DNA from: JAXGXJ01 sp040772905
GTDB taxonomy: Bacteria > Actinomycetota > Thermoleophilia > RBG-16-64-13
Direction: 5' to 3'
Assembly: GCA_040772905.1 (NCBI GenBank)
Contig: JAXGXJ010000004.1
Location: 372,001-436,000, forward strand
Length of the DNA stretch: 64,000 nt
The number at the start of each line of letters is the position of its first letter. Position 1 is the first letter of the stretch. Positions 1-9,669 of the stretch are shown one piece after another. The position numbers and the translations under genes were made by a program. The notes under the pieces are model-generated. The model was not told the origin of the DNA and made no database searches. It worked only from the letters and a program-made list of their open reading frames with translations.

Positions 1-183
1 TCCACGGTACAACAGTTGAACAAGGACGGGTGCCACATCGTCATGATGGAACTGCGGGTCGACGACTATCGCGGGACGGCGGTCTTGCGCGATGTGCACG
101 ACTATCAGCTGGGCGCGGTCACCACCTGGTACAACGGGGCCGACTACCTGCCGCCCTGGATCAGCCCGCCGGCAGGGCGGTGA
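1..183 (+). CDS. C-terminal end of an unidentified protein (5' end outside window)
   Basis: An open frame runs from the first base to a TGA at 181-183 and gives the last 60 residues of a protein. No start is inside the window. The fragment is rich in acidic and aromatic residues and ends in PPWISPPAGR. I do not recognise a family. It is followed after 16 bases by a well-placed Shine-Dalgarno for the next small reading frame, and further downstream all genes have the same orientation and encode exported proteins, so it may be another member of that exported-protein operon. That is inference from position only. Confidence 0.6.
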   Translation, partial: STVQQLNKDGCHIVMMELRVDDYRGTAVLRDVHDYQLGAVTTWYNGADYLPPWISPPAGR

Positions 184-199
184 CCCCGGGAGGTGACAC

Positions 200-319
200 A
201 TGATGGTCGAGAGCAGGAAGACATCGAGAAACCACCCGGCCTATGAGAGTGTCAAACTGGTTTGTCCATCCGCGCCCGGATGGTCACGGACCTGGACGGT
301 GCGAGAGGGGCTCGCATGA
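200..319 (+). CDS. Possible 39-residue small protein or leader peptide, ATGA-coupled to the next gene
   Basis: An ATG at 200 is preceded by GGGAGGTGACAC, the strongest Shine-Dalgarno in this part of the window. The frame stays open for 39 codons. Its TGA (317-319) overlaps the ATG of the following lipoprotein gene as ATGA, the classic arrangement for translational coupling. The peptide starts MMVESRKTSRNHPAYE, is basic at its N-terminus, has one Cys and no membrane segment, and resembles nothing I know. It could be a real small protein, or a leader whose translation feeds ribosomes onto the lipoprotein start. The evidence is the Shine-Dalgarno and the stop/start overlap only. Confidence 0.4.
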   Translation: MMVESRKTSRNHPAYESVKLVCPSAPGWSRTWTVREGLA

Positions 320-1551
320 ACGATGAGGGACGTATAGCGGGCAGGGGCGCAAGGGGATCCGCGGGAACGCGCTCAGCCAGGCGGCGCGCTTCCTATTCCG
401 TGGGCAGGACGACGGCGACTGGGTTGGTGTTGCTGCTGATAGCGGTGGCCCTGACCGGCGCGACGCTCTCGAGTTGTGGGCGCGACGATGGCGGCCCTGA
501 CTACTCCGAACATGTGGCCGGGCTGGAAGCGGTCCCTCCCGGCTTTGCCCTGGAAGTCTCGGCAACCACCAGCCACGGCGCGACGGGCGGTGGAGTGGAG
601 CGGGTGGGAGCGCTCATCGTGCCCGAGGCAGGCGTCTATCGCATCGAACTGCTGGGCCCGGCTTGGACCGGCGGCGTCAGCGCCCTCCTCACCGTGCGCA
701 CCCCCGAGACTCAGCTCATGTATAGAGCGCAGGCTGTCCTCGAGGGCGATCCGTGGCCGATGGAACTCGCTTTCCTTGAGTCGCCGCTCACCTATCACGG
801 CGACTACGACTTGGATGATATCGAGTGGCTGGGGCCTTCCTGCACCGCCACGCTCACCGAGGACGAGCCCGGCGGCAAGCCCGGCGCCTACGAAGCCCGC
901 CTCGACGAGCAGACGGGCATCGTGGTGTGGGAACGGCAGGAATGGGACTCGTACCGAGGGACCTTCGAGATCACCCGCCGGCTGGTCCCCGTCGCTGAGA
1001 TCACTGTTCCCACCGCCGAGGACGTCGTCGCCTACGCCCACGCCGATTGGCAGAAGACGCTGGCTCTGGCCGACTCCGCGCCCTTCCCCGTGTACGGGTT
1101 GGCCCTGCCGGGCCTGCTCCTCCACACCCTGCAGATCGACGAGCAAGCGACCTGGGTCCGCTATGCGACCGAGGCCGAGCCGGGGAGGATCGCCGCGGAA
1201 CTGATCGAGTATCCGGCCGCCGACGCCCAGAGGTGGCCCGCCGAGAGCGCCGAGTGGCACGAAGCCTGGTCTGACGATCACTCGAGCCACGCATCCGGCC
1301 GGATGATCACGCGCGGGGACCGCCTCGTGTGGCTGCGGGTGTACTCCTGGGCGCTGGAGGCCTTGCGCATCACCGAGGCCGACGTGGACGCCGCCGTGAT
1401 CGAACTTGAAGCAGCTGCGACGGCTCAGGCCGAGGCTGTGTTCGTCTCCGACGAGCCCCCACCACGTCTCAGATCAGAGGGGCGCATGCCCTTCCCGCAA
1501 GGAGCCGACTTTGCCGAGACGTTGCCCAAGGCGGTGCTCTATGGGGACTAG
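316..1551 (+). CDS. Exported lipoprotein of unknown function (LolA-like architecture suspected)
   Basis: This 411-residue protein starts at ATG 316, chosen because GAGAGGGG lies five bases upstream and the start overlaps the preceding stop as ATGA. Longer in-frame starts (TTG 262, ATG 280) lack a ribosome site. An arginine-rich N-region is followed by a hydrophobic stretch (about residues 35-50) and a lipobox L-S-S-C with Cys54, so it should be a lipid-anchored extracytoplasmic protein. The remainder alternates short beta-like segments with acidic patches. It resembles the lipoprotein at 11013-12275 in plan, and both carry an FPV[YW]GL segment in the C-terminal half, so the two may be paralogues. 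LolA/MucB-like folds look like this, but I cannot confirm one. Confidence 0.75.
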   Translation: MNDEGRIAGRGARGSAGTRSARRRASYSVGRTTATGLVLLLIAVALTGATLSSCGRDDGGPDYSEHVAGLEAVPPGFALEVSATTSHGATGGGVERVGALIVPEAGVYRIELLGPAWTGGVSALLTVRTPETQLMYRAQAVLEGDPWPMELAFLESPLTYHGDYDLDDIEWLGPSCTATLTEDEPGGKPGAYEARLDEQTGIVVWERQEWDSYRGTFEITRRLVPVAEITVPTAEDVVAYAHADWQKTLALADSAPFPVYGLALPGLLLHTLQIDEQATWVRYATEAEPGRIAAELIEYPAADAQRWPAESAEWHEAWSDDHSSHASGRMITRGDRLVWLRVYSWALEALRITEADVDAAVIELEAAATAQAEAVFVSDEPPPRLRSEGRMPFPQGADFAETLPKAVLYGD

Positions 1552-2674
1552 ACTCGGAGGGACGAGATTCCTAGCGCGCTGCGGAGCAGCGGGCCTTTCG
1601 CGACCTTTCCGCACGCTGATCGCGTGCCTACTCGTACTGGCGGCGCTCGCGCTGGCACTGGCCTGGGTGGTGTTCCACGGCGTGGTTCTGACCGGCTGCG
1701 CGGAAGCCCCAGCTCAGGATGCCTTCGGTCCAACACCGGGAGCGCAGGAGAAGCCCGCCTTCATGGTGCCATCAGATACGTTGACCCTCGCAGACCTGCG
1801 CAGACAGATCCTGACTGCTTTGGAGCCGGAGGCCGAGGGTGACAAGAATCGGTTCGCCTTCCTCCCCTACACCCTCCCCGAAGGCTTCCAGCCCGCGGCC
1901 GGCTGGGGTGCGAATGAAGGCGACGATGAGGCAAATGCGGCGGTCTCGGGCGACTTCTATGCCGTCGCCTTCACCGACGGCAGCACGGTCATCCGCCTAG
2001 CGGTTGATCCCGACGACGCGCCCTCATCCCTGGAGTGGACCCTGCCCCGGGGCAGGCTGGGCTGGGACAAGACCGGGGCCGGCGCCCTGCTCCACGAAGT
2101 ATGGGAGGCGGTCCGTGACGGCATCGACCACTTCCGCGTCGAACTCGCCGGCAGCGACGTGGTGGTCTACGGTCCACAGGACAAGCGGGCGCAGATCTGG
2201 AAGGTCGTCGAGGGACTGGCCCCCGCGGTGATCGGGGGCGCCCAGGCGGTCCCAGCCATCATGCCGGCCGACTTCGATTTCGTGGCCAGATGGGGCGTGG
2301 GAGCCAAGAACGTGCTCGATACGGCCGCAGGCACCTTCACCCAGGACATGATCGCGGATCCGTCGATCACCATCGACCTGGCGCTCACCGCGATGGAGAA
2401 GGCCGAGCTCTACCAGCATCTGCGGGACATCGACTTCTGGGCGTACCCGGCCGACGCCGGCGGGTTGGACGGGATGGGGGTGACGCCGTCGACGGACTAC
2501 AGCCTCACCATTTCCGGAGTCGGACTGGACCACACGGTCCGCGGCAACGACTTCTGGACCGACCCGGAGATCGAGGCCCAAGCGCTGTACAAGCTGTTCC
2601 AGCACATCCAGGCGATCATCGAGGCCAAGGATGAATTCAAAGAGTTGCCGGAGCCGCGCGGCGGCTACGCGTAG
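1541..2674 (+). CDS. Exported lipoprotein of unknown function
   Basis: The 377-residue product starts at ATG 1541, overlapping the end of the preceding gene by 11 bases. This implies co-translation. A 135-base longer in-frame version would lie inside the upstream gene and is rejected. A basic N-terminus, a long hydrophobic helix (about residues 26-46) and the lipobox L-T-G-C (Cys53) predict a lipoprotein. The mature part is acidic and contains a module around YTLPEGFQP typical of extracytoplasmic DUF4367-like domains. Further on are LTAMEKAELYQHLRDIDFW and a C-terminal helix rich in Lys and Glu. I cannot assign a function. Its position in an operon of SLH proteins and a serpin suggests a cell-surface role. 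Confidence 0.75.
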   Translation: MGTRLGGTRFLARCGAAGLSRPFRTLIACLLVLAALALALAWVVFHGVVLTGCAEAPAQDAFGPTPGAQEKPAFMVPSDTLTLADLRRQILTALEPEAEGDKNRFAFLPYTLPEGFQPAAGWGANEGDDEANAAVSGDFYAVAFTDGSTVIRLAVDPDDAPSSLEWTLPRGRLGWDKTGAGALLHEVWEAVRDGIDHFRVELAGSDVVVYGPQDKRAQIWKVVEGLAPAVIGGAQAVPAIMPADFDFVARWGVGAKNVLDTAAGTFTQDMIADPSITIDLALTAMEKAELYQHLRDIDFWAYPADAGGLDGMGVTPSTDYSLTISGVGLDHTVRGNDFWTDPEIEAQALYKLFQHIQAIIEAKDEFKELPEPRGGYA

Positions 2675-2754
2675 TTGTGGCGAGACAGCGGCGAGACCGA
2701 AGTGCGGCCGGGACGCGGCCGAGGCGCGACAGCGGACGACACGAGGAGGGCGCG

Positions 2755-4692
2755 ATGAGACAGGCGGCATCTGAGCGGACTCGGAAGGCCCTCGTCGCCC
2801 GGGTGGCGTCGGAGATGAGGCGCGTCGCGACAGCTGCTGCGGTCGTCGCCGCTGTCATGCTGCTGGGCGCTGCTGTGCTCGTGGCCTCGCCCGCGGGGCC
2901 GGCGCAGGCGGTCCGCTACCAGCCCGACCCGCCCGCCGGCTGGACGGTCGTGCCGCTCACGGAGCCCGCCTGGGCCAACGAGAAGGCCGTCAGGGACGGC
3001 GTGGTCGCCGTGAGCACTCGCCCCGCCGACGCTTGGGCGGTGGATGCCTGGTTCGATCTCTATCGCCTGGCCGACGATCCCGGCGCCGCGGCTCCGGCGC
3101 AACCTGCCACCACAATCCTGCGCGGCTACCTGCGCGGGCAGGTGGTCACAGTCGACTCCGGACTGGTCGTCTATAGCTCGGTCCGGCCGGGCACCGACCC
3201 CGCCGACGGAATCTTCGACATCTACCTACGCGACCTGGGTAGCGGCGCCGTCACCAAGCTGCCGGTGGGCGCGCCCAACATTCCCGAGATCGTCGCCGAT
3301 GCCGGTCGCATCGTCTGGTCGCAGTGGGGCTTCCAGCACCAGCCCGAGATCATGCTCTACGACGTCGCAACGGGAACGAACACGCGCCTTAGCGAAGGCC
3401 CCGAGGCCTTCCGCCATCCTGACATCGACGGCAACGACGTCGTGTGGCAGGCCTGGGACGGCGCGGAGCATCGCATCCTCCATCACGATCTCGCCACCGG
3501 CGTGACGCGCGAACTTGCGGCCGGCATACCCTGGATGCCGGAGCTGCAGCCCCACGTCGAGAATGGCCGCGTGATGTGGGTGCAGCGTGAGTGGCTTGAC
3601 GCCGCCCACACGCAGTGGGAGGAGGTGCTGTACCTGCTCGACCTGGCTACCGGGGTCAAGGAGAAGGTGCTGTCCACCGGGCTGCCGATCGCGTGGGTCC
3701 AGGCGGTGCTCGACGGCGACCTGCTGGTGACATCCATGCGCCAGGGTGACCAGCCCCACGACCTGGTGGTGCGCGATCTCGCCGCCGGCACCACCCGCGT
3801 GCTTGACGACGCGCTTGAGCCTCCGCTGAGCTTCTCCATCGACGACGGCATCGTGGCCTGGGAGGACGTGACCGCACACATCGCCGCGGGCGCCGAGATT
3901 TACCACAACCGCATCATGTTGTTCGACGCCTCCGCCGGCACGACCACGCAGCTCGCCGTAGGCAACGGCCTGTGGCAACCGCGGGTCGACAACGGCCGGG
4001 TGGTCTTCACCGAGTGGCTCGATCCCGAGAATTCCAGGCTATGGCTGGCTACGCCGGACGACGCGGCGTCCTACGACCACTATCTCGACGTCCCGGCCGC
4101 CAGTCCCTACCACGAAGCCATCCTCGATTTCAGCGCGCAGGGCTTCGTGTCGGGGTATCTCACGGGCACGTTCCGGACGTTCCATCCGGCGTATCCGCTG
4201 CTCCGAGCTCAGTTGGGCAAGATCTTGTCCACGTCTCTGGGACTCGCGGTCGACGAGCAGCTGAGCCTCCCCATACCGTTCCGCGACCTGGGCCCCGACG
4301 ACCTGGACGACCTCTATCCGCACGAGTACGTGGCGGCGGTGACAACGGCCGGGCTGATGCGGGGTTACGGCGCGGACGCATTCGGCCCCTGGGACCGGCT
4401 GACCCGGGCCCAGATGGTGACGGTGGTGATACGGGCGCTCGAGACCCGGGCGCCACACACGCTGCGCATGCCGCCGATGGGCTACGTGGGGACGGTGCAC
4501 GGGGCGCCGACCGTTCACAGCACGAACCTGCTGATAGCCGAGTACAACGGTCTACTCGACGACCTGGAGGGCTTCGGCCCGAGCTGGGACCCGAACGAGT
4601 TCGCCCGGCGCGGCGAGGTGGTGCAGTTGTTGGATGGAATCCGGGATATCCCGGTGGAGGCATCAGGGATGAGTGAGGAGGGAGCAGGATGA
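2755..4692 (+). CDS. SLH-anchored TolB-like beta-propeller surface protein 1
   Basis: 645 residues from ATG 2755, five bases after AGGAGGG. A longer frame back to GTG 2677 has no ribosome site. A signal peptide (hydrophobic core about 28-44, A-Q-A cleavage) is followed by roughly 390 residues of repeated blades with the pattern D-x-x-x-G-x-x-V-W...I-x-L-Y-D-x-A-T-G, typical of TolB/WD40-like six-bladed propellers. From about residue 440 SLH motifs begin, for example AILDFSAQGFVSGY and LTRAQMVTVVIRA, which bind S-layer proteins to pyruvylated wall polymer. The propeller probably binds a protein or glycan ligand at the surface. The stop overlaps the next ATG (ATGA), and the next two genes encode proteins of the same design. 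Confidence 0.88.
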   Translation: MRQAASERTRKALVARVASEMRRVATAAAVVAAVMLLGAAVLVASPAGPAQAVRYQPDPPAGWTVVPLTEPAWANEKAVRDGVVAVSTRPADAWAVDAWFDLYRLADDPGAAAPAQPATTILRGYLRGQVVTVDSGLVVYSSVRPGTDPADGIFDIYLRDLGSGAVTKLPVGAPNIPEIVADAGRIVWSQWGFQHQPEIMLYDVATGTNTRLSEGPEAFRHPDIDGNDVVWQAWDGAEHRILHHDLATGVTRELAAGIPWMPELQPHVENGRVMWVQREWLDAAHTQWEEVLYLLDLATGVKEKVLSTGLPIAWVQAVLDGDLLVTSMRQGDQPHDLVVRDLAAGTTRVLDDALEPPLSFSIDDGIVAWEDVTAHIAAGAEIYHNRIMLFDASAGTTTQLAVGNGLWQPRVDNGRVVFTEWLDPENSRLWLATPDDAASYDHYLDVPAASPYHEAILDFSAQGFVSGYLTGTFRTFHPAYPLLRAQLGKILSTSLGLAVDEQLSLPIPFRDLGPDDLDDLYPHEYVAAVTTAGLMRGYGADAFGPWDRLTRAQMVTVVIRALETRAPHTLRMPPMGYVGTVHGAPTVHSTNLLIAEYNGLLDDLEGFGPSWDPNEFARRGEVVQLLDGIRDIPVEASGMSEEGAG

Positions 4693-6590
4693 GAATGCTG
4701 AAGGCCTGTGACCCAAGAAGGGGCGCCACGAGTACGACGGCTGCTCGAACAAGGCTGGCCGGCGTGGCGCTCGCGGTCCTGCTGGCACTGGGCTTGCTGT
4801 TCGCGTGGCCGGCGCCGGCCCGAGCCGAGATCGATGTGGCCGGCTGGACGTTCAAGGACCTCGCGTCGCACAACGTCCGCATCGGGTTCGATCTTGCCTT
4901 CGATGCGGAACGTGTCGCGTGGATGAAGCTGAGCGACGGCCAGATGGACCTCTTCTTGCTCGAGCTCGCCTCCGGGACTGAGACCCGCATCACCGACTCC
5001 GTGGGCGGCAAGTACGGCGTCGCCCTCGACGACTCCCATCTTACGTGGGTATCGCGAGAGGAGGGCGCTACCCTCCTCGCCACTTTGTGGTTGCGCAGCC
5101 TGGACACCGGCGAGACGAAGCAGATCGCTCAGGGCCGGATCATGCCGGAAGACCGGGTGCAGATCGCCGGCGACCACGTTGCATGGTCGCAGTACGATGT
5201 GGCGCCGGGCGGCGACCAGTATGAGCGCGCGCTGTACCTCCACACCATCTCGTCCGGGACGACCGTCCGCGTCACCAACGCGCTGTCCTGGGCGAATGGA
5301 GGTTCCGGGGGCAGCACGGCCTTCGACCTCACCGACACGCATCTGGCCTTCGTGGCCGTCGATCCGCCCGAGGTGTGGCTCTATGACATCCAGGCCGGCG
5401 CCGCGGAGAAGCTGGGTCAGTCGTCGACGGCATGGACGCACGTCAGCCTCGCGGGCGACCTGGCGACCTGGGCGACTCAGACCGGCACCGGTCCCTTCCC
5501 CTTCTATGAGCCCGCCGACATCTTCCTGCACCACATCTCGTCCGGCGTCACGGAGAAGATCGCCACCATCAAAACGCCCGAGCCCTATCCCAAGACCGAC
5601 GGCCGCTTCGTGGTGGGCGACGACTATCCCGGCGACACCATCACCAGCCCGCGCGTCATCTGGGGGTACGATGCGCAGACCGGCGAGCACCTCGACGTGA
5701 GTGCCAACGGCTTCCTCAACTTCACCCCTGAGATCTCCGATGGCCTGGTGGTGTGGGAGCGTGGAGGTGAGCTCGAATCCGAGATCATGGCGCATGATCT
5801 GATCACCGGTCAGACCACCCAACTCTCATCTAACCGCGTCTGGATGGATCAGCTCGCGCTGGTGAACGACCGCACCGTCGTCTGGTGGAAACACTGGTTC
5901 TCGGACGAGGTGGGAGTGCCCCAGCCGGAAGACCGCTTCATGGTGGCGACAGCGCCATCGGCGTTCGTCGGCGCCTTCCTCGACGTGCCAGGGCAACATC
6001 GGTTCCGCACCGCCATCCTGGGGATAGACGAGCTGGGGATCGCGAGCGGATATCCGGCCCCCGGCATCACCGGCGGCGCGGCGCTCCCGGGGGGACCGAC
6101 GCGTGTGTTCCGTCCGGAAAGCCCGCTGCTGCGGGCCCAGTTCGCCAAGATGCTGTGCGAAGCCTTCGACCTCACCGTGACCGAAGCCATGACCTCCACA
6201 TTCACTGATATGGGCCCCGATGACCCCACGAACCTCTATCCCCACGAGTACGTGGCGGCGCTCACGGCATCGGGCGTCATCAAGGGCAAGACGGCCACCT
6301 CCTTCGACCCCTACGCGCCGGTCACGAGGGCACAAGCGGTCAGCATGCTGGTGCGGGCCTGCGACGCCTTCGAGCCCGGCCTGCTGAAGAGCATCGAGGG
6401 TCAGGCGCCGGGCGCCTACTACTGGGAGCCACCCCACCTGTCCAACCTGCGCAAGGCCTACGCGAACGATCTCCTCTCGAGCACCATCGATTGGCTGCAG
6501 CGCTGGGATGCCCGCGCCCCCTGCAGCCGTGGCGAAGCCGCGCAGCTGCTGTGGAATGCGCTGGAACTCATGGACCAGATGGGAGGATGA
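4689..6590 (+). CDS. SLH-anchored TolB-like beta-propeller surface protein 2
   Basis: 633 residues. ATG 4689 overlaps the upstream stop by four bases and follows GGAGGGAGCAGG. It has a signal peptide (hydrophobic core about 23-41, ending A-R-A), then propeller blades such as VRIGFDLAFDAERVAWMKL and FLLELASGTETRI, then SLH repeats from about residue 430 (FLDVPGQHRFRTAILGIDEL, VTRAQAVSMLVRA). The architecture and length match the preceding protein, so the two are tandem duplicates that have diverged strongly. It should be exported and held non-covalently to the cell wall. No enzymatic motif is visible in the propeller. Confidence 0.88.
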   Translation: MRMLKACDPRRGATSTTAARTRLAGVALAVLLALGLLFAWPAPARAEIDVAGWTFKDLASHNVRIGFDLAFDAERVAWMKLSDGQMDLFLLELASGTETRITDSVGGKYGVALDDSHLTWVSREEGATLLATLWLRSLDTGETKQIAQGRIMPEDRVQIAGDHVAWSQYDVAPGGDQYERALYLHTISSGTTVRVTNALSWANGGSGGSTAFDLTDTHLAFVAVDPPEVWLYDIQAGAAEKLGQSSTAWTHVSLAGDLATWATQTGTGPFPFYEPADIFLHHISSGVTEKIATIKTPEPYPKTDGRFVVGDDYPGDTITSPRVIWGYDAQTGEHLDVSANGFLNFTPEISDGLVVWERGGELESEIMAHDLITGQTTQLSSNRVWMDQLALVNDRTVVWWKHWFSDEVGVPQPEDRFMVATAPSAFVGAFLDVPGQHRFRTAILGIDELGIASGYPAPGITGGAALPGGPTRVFRPESPLLRAQFAKMLCEAFDLTVTEAMTSTFTDMGPDDPTNLYPHEYVAALTASGVIKGKTATSFDPYAPVTRAQAVSMLVRACDAFEPGLLKSIEGQAPGAYYWEPPHLSNLRKAYANDLLSSTIDWLQRWDARAPCSRGEAAQLLWNALELMDQMGG

Positions 6591-6591
6591 C

Positions 6592-9500
6592 ATGAGGATC
6601 TTCCACTGGAGGAAGGCCCGGCCGGCCAGGCGACGCCTCGCGGTGAGCGCCTGTCTGGCGCTCCTGACGGCGACGGTCGTGTGGCTGGCGCCGGCCGCAC
6701 CGGCCGCGGCCGTGGTGGACGTGGGCGGCTGGCGTGCATCGTATACGGTGGGAACAGAGGAGTTCGACGTTCCGAGCGTCGACGACGGACGCGTGCTCTG
6801 GGCCGAATACGGTACCGACACGGTCGCCGGCGGCGCTCTCCATCTCTACGATGTGGAGAGCACGCAGTCGCGATCGGTGCCTCTGGCCGGCATCCATCCC
6901 ATGTTCCCGAAGCTGGACGGCGAGCGCGCAGTCTTCCAGGGCTACTCGCGGACCGGTGAGCCCACCGGCCCGGATACAGGCATCTACCTGTACTCGTTTG
7001 CGGAGGAGAAGCTTCGCCAGCTCAGCACCGACGGATGGCAGGCGCAAGCCGTCTCGACGGCCGGCGACGTGATCGCATGGGTGGAGAACCGCTTCGATGC
7101 GCAGGGTGATGAATCACTGCGGGTCATGCTGCATCGCGTGGCCACGGATCAGACCGCCGTGCTGGTCGCCCGCGAGCGAGAGGACGGGGGCGTTTGGGTC
7201 GCCCAAGTGAGCGAACGCTGGGTGCTCGTCAGGAGCTTGTCGCTCGCCACCGGCGGTCCCAAGTACCACTATGTGGCCTACCCCACCGACGGGACAGCGC
7301 CCAAGGACGTGGACCTGCACGGAGGCGTCGCGGCAGCCCTCGACGGGGACGCGCTCTACTACACCGTGCAGTCGCCGACCGAGGCCTCGGACCCGATCCT
7401 CCCTGGGCCGACGCCCAGGCATGAGTTGCGTGTGCGCGATCTGGCCGACGGGGCCGACGCGCCGGTGGCTACCTCGGCCGAGCCCATCCAATCGGTGTGC
7501 GTCGAGGGCACGCGCGTGGCCTGGGCTTCGTGGGATACGGGCGGCCCGTTCATAGGGATACTGGAGCGCACTGCCGGCGGTCCATCCCCGGACCAGGCCG
7601 GGGGCCAGTTCACCCGCCTCCCCTCTCCCGCCTACCAGGTGGGCAACCTCGTGCTGCAGGGTGACCTCCTCCTGTGGCGCGGGGAGCGACCCTTCTTCTC
7701 CCCTACCACGTCGGGGGCGTATCTGTTCGCCTATGACTTCACCGGCGGTGCGATCACCCGGCTCTCGCCCATCCAGACGTACGCTCACGGGTTCGACACC
7801 GACGGCGGCACCGTCGCCGTGTGCGAGAGTCAGCGAGCGCCCGGCAGCCTGCGAGTCGCCGTGAGCGCGACGAGCCGCGACGACTCGGTACACGTGCCCG
7901 AGTTCGCCGACGTCATCGGCAGCCATCCCTATCGAACGGCGGTGGTGGGACTGGCCCAGGTGGGAGCGGTAAGCGGCTATCCGCCCGTGGGCGGGCTGGT
8001 GGATTTCCGGCCCGACGGCCTTCTCACTCGAGGCCAGTTCGCCAAGATGCTCGTGGAGGCGCTGGACATCACCGTCGCCGGCGACTACCTGAACACCCTT
8101 GTGCAGCTCGGGATATTAAAGGGCGCCAAGGACGGCAATCTCTACCCCTACCGCAACGTCACGCGCGCGCAGATGATCACTATGGTCGTCCGCGCCGCCG
8201 ACACTCTGCGCCTCGACCTCCTCGCGTCCGACACCCCCTATCCCAAGAGCACGCTGGGCCTTTTCGACGAGACTCACGCGCTCAACCTCCGGCGCGCGGA
8301 GTGGGGCGGGCTGCTGGATGGGCTCATGGGCTTCTCGGCGACGTGGGATCCGTGGCGCATGGCCGGGCGCGGCGAAGCCGCGCAGGTGCTGTGGAACCTC
8401 GCCGGAGCTGGCGGCCGCGCGGCCGGCGGTCCCAGTAGGTTCGACGAGATGCCGGTCATGGAGCCGGTCGACCTGGTGAGCCGCACGGCAGCACCGTACG
8501 TCTGGAGCCCAGTGCTGGCCGGGCACTCCGTGGCCTACGTGGAGAGCGACACCTCGGCTCTTCCCATCGGAGGCCCCAGCGCCAGCCACGAGGGCAGGAC
8601 CGCCACGGTCAAGGTGCTGTCGCTCGACCAGCCGGCCGGCCCAGCGCGGGCGGTCGCGGGCGGCGAAATCCCCTCTCCCCTGTTCGTCACCCACTTCAGC
8701 TTCTGGCCGTGGTGGTTCCTGGCAGGACTACCGGGAACCGGCGACGACGAAGACGCCGGGGCGGCGCCGAGATTCGTCTGGGGCACGGGTGACGATCGAT
8801 ACAGCGGCGGTGGCACCTGCTACAGGAAGATCAAGTGGGCCCCGGGCGCCGGCAACGGCACAGGTGGCCTTCCTTCATACGATCTCTTCTCATCCGGGCA
8901 GATGACCCTGTCCGTGATCCGGCAGGGCGACATCCTTGCGTTCCCGCTGACCTCGCCCGAATTCGAGAACGAGCACGTGGGCCAGACGGGATCAACGCTG
9001 GGAGAGAGGTTGATGGTGCTGACACCGGCGCTCGACGCGCCGGTAGCGGTCGATCCGACGGCGCCCAGGCTGCCCGAGGCTGCTTTCGCGGGGATCAGCC
9101 CTTACGTCTGCTGGGTCACCGCCCCCCGCTGGGGCAACGAACACTGGCGGACCGATCTGCCCGGTCGCCCGCCTGAGGTGTTCGATCTGCGCACGGGCGA
9201 GCGGGTGGACATCGCCTTGGACGATCCCCAAGAGGTGGAGTACCGCGCGGCGTCCGTGGTGGGCGGGAAATGGGCCGCGTGGATCGACCGGACGCCGTTC
9301 GGGCTGTATCTGGCCGATCTGACCACGGGTCGCGCTACCCGGCTGGCGGTGGACGAGTTGCCCACCGACACCATCGCCCTCTGCGACGAGTGGCTGGTGT
9401 GGCTCGAGGCCGACCCCAACCGGGAGTCGTCCGGCACACTTCGCGGCTTCCACCTGCCCGATATGACCCCCTTCGCGGTGTCCGGAGCGCTAAGCGCCAA

Positions 9501-9669
9501 GGAGTACTCCTACCGTCTGCAGGTGGCGAGCGACCTGGTGCTGTTCGACGTCGTCAAACGGAACCCCACCGACTTCGACCTGATGAGCTACACGCCCCCG
9601 CCGCTCGGCACGGCCATCCGCGCTGTGCGGCTGGACGAAGCTGCGGTGCTGAAAGGCGGCGCGCCGTGA
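6592..9669 (+). CDS. SLH protein with two beta-propellers (surface protein 3)
   Basis: 1025 residues from ATG 6592, one base after the upstream stop, with GGGAGGATGAC as ribosome site. A frame extending 28 codons upstream overlaps the previous gene and is rejected. A signal peptide (A-A-A-V-V) precedes a first propeller (about 30-420). SLH repeats follow at about 430-610 (FADVIGSHPYRTAVVGLAQV, VTRAQMITMVVRA), then a second propeller-like region to the C-terminus (IDRTPFGLYLADLTTGRATR). An SLH module between two propellers is unusual, since SLH domains are normally terminal. It looks like a fusion of two propeller genes after duplication. The end overlaps the serpin start by four bases. Confidence 0.85.
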   Translation: MRIFHWRKARPARRRLAVSACLALLTATVVWLAPAAPAAAVVDVGGWRASYTVGTEEFDVPSVDDGRVLWAEYGTDTVAGGALHLYDVESTQSRSVPLAGIHPMFPKLDGERAVFQGYSRTGEPTGPDTGIYLYSFAEEKLRQLSTDGWQAQAVSTAGDVIAWVENRFDAQGDESLRVMLHRVATDQTAVLVAREREDGGVWVAQVSERWVLVRSLSLATGGPKYHYVAYPTDGTAPKDVDLHGGVAAALDGDALYYTVQSPTEASDPILPGPTPRHELRVRDLADGADAPVATSAEPIQSVCVEGTRVAWASWDTGGPFIGILERTAGGPSPDQAGGQFTRLPSPAYQVGNLVLQGDLLLWRGERPFFSPTTSGAYLFAYDFTGGAITRLSPIQTYAHGFDTDGGTVAVCESQRAPGSLRVAVSATSRDDSVHVPEFADVIGSHPYRTAVVGLAQVGAVSGYPPVGGLVDFRPDGLLTRGQFAKMLVEALDITVAGDYLNTLVQLGILKGAKDGNLYPYRNVTRAQMITMVVRAADTLRLDLLASDTPYPKSTLGLFDETHALNLRRAEWGGLLDGLMGFSATWDPWRMAGRGEAAQVLWNLAGAGGRAAGGPSRFDEMPVMEPVDLVSRTAAPYVWSPVLAGHSVAYVESDTSALPIGGPSASHEGRTATVKVLSLDQPAGPARAVAGGEIPSPLFVTHFSFWPWWFLAGLPGTGDDEDAGAAPRFVWGTGDDRYSGGGTCYRKIKWAPGAGNGTGGLPSYDLFSSGQMTLSVIRQGDILAFPLTSPEFENEHVGQTGSTLGERLMVLTPALDAPVAVDPTAPRLPEAAFAGISPYVCWVTAPRWGNEHWRTDLPGRPPEVFDLRTGERVDIALDDPQEVEYRAASVVGGKWAAWIDRTPFGLYLADLTTGRATRLAVDELPTDTIALCDEWLVWLEADPNRESSGTLRGFHLPDMTPFAVSGALSAKEYSYRLQVASDLVLFDVVKRNPTDFDLMSYTPPPLGTAIRAVRLDEAAVLKGGAP

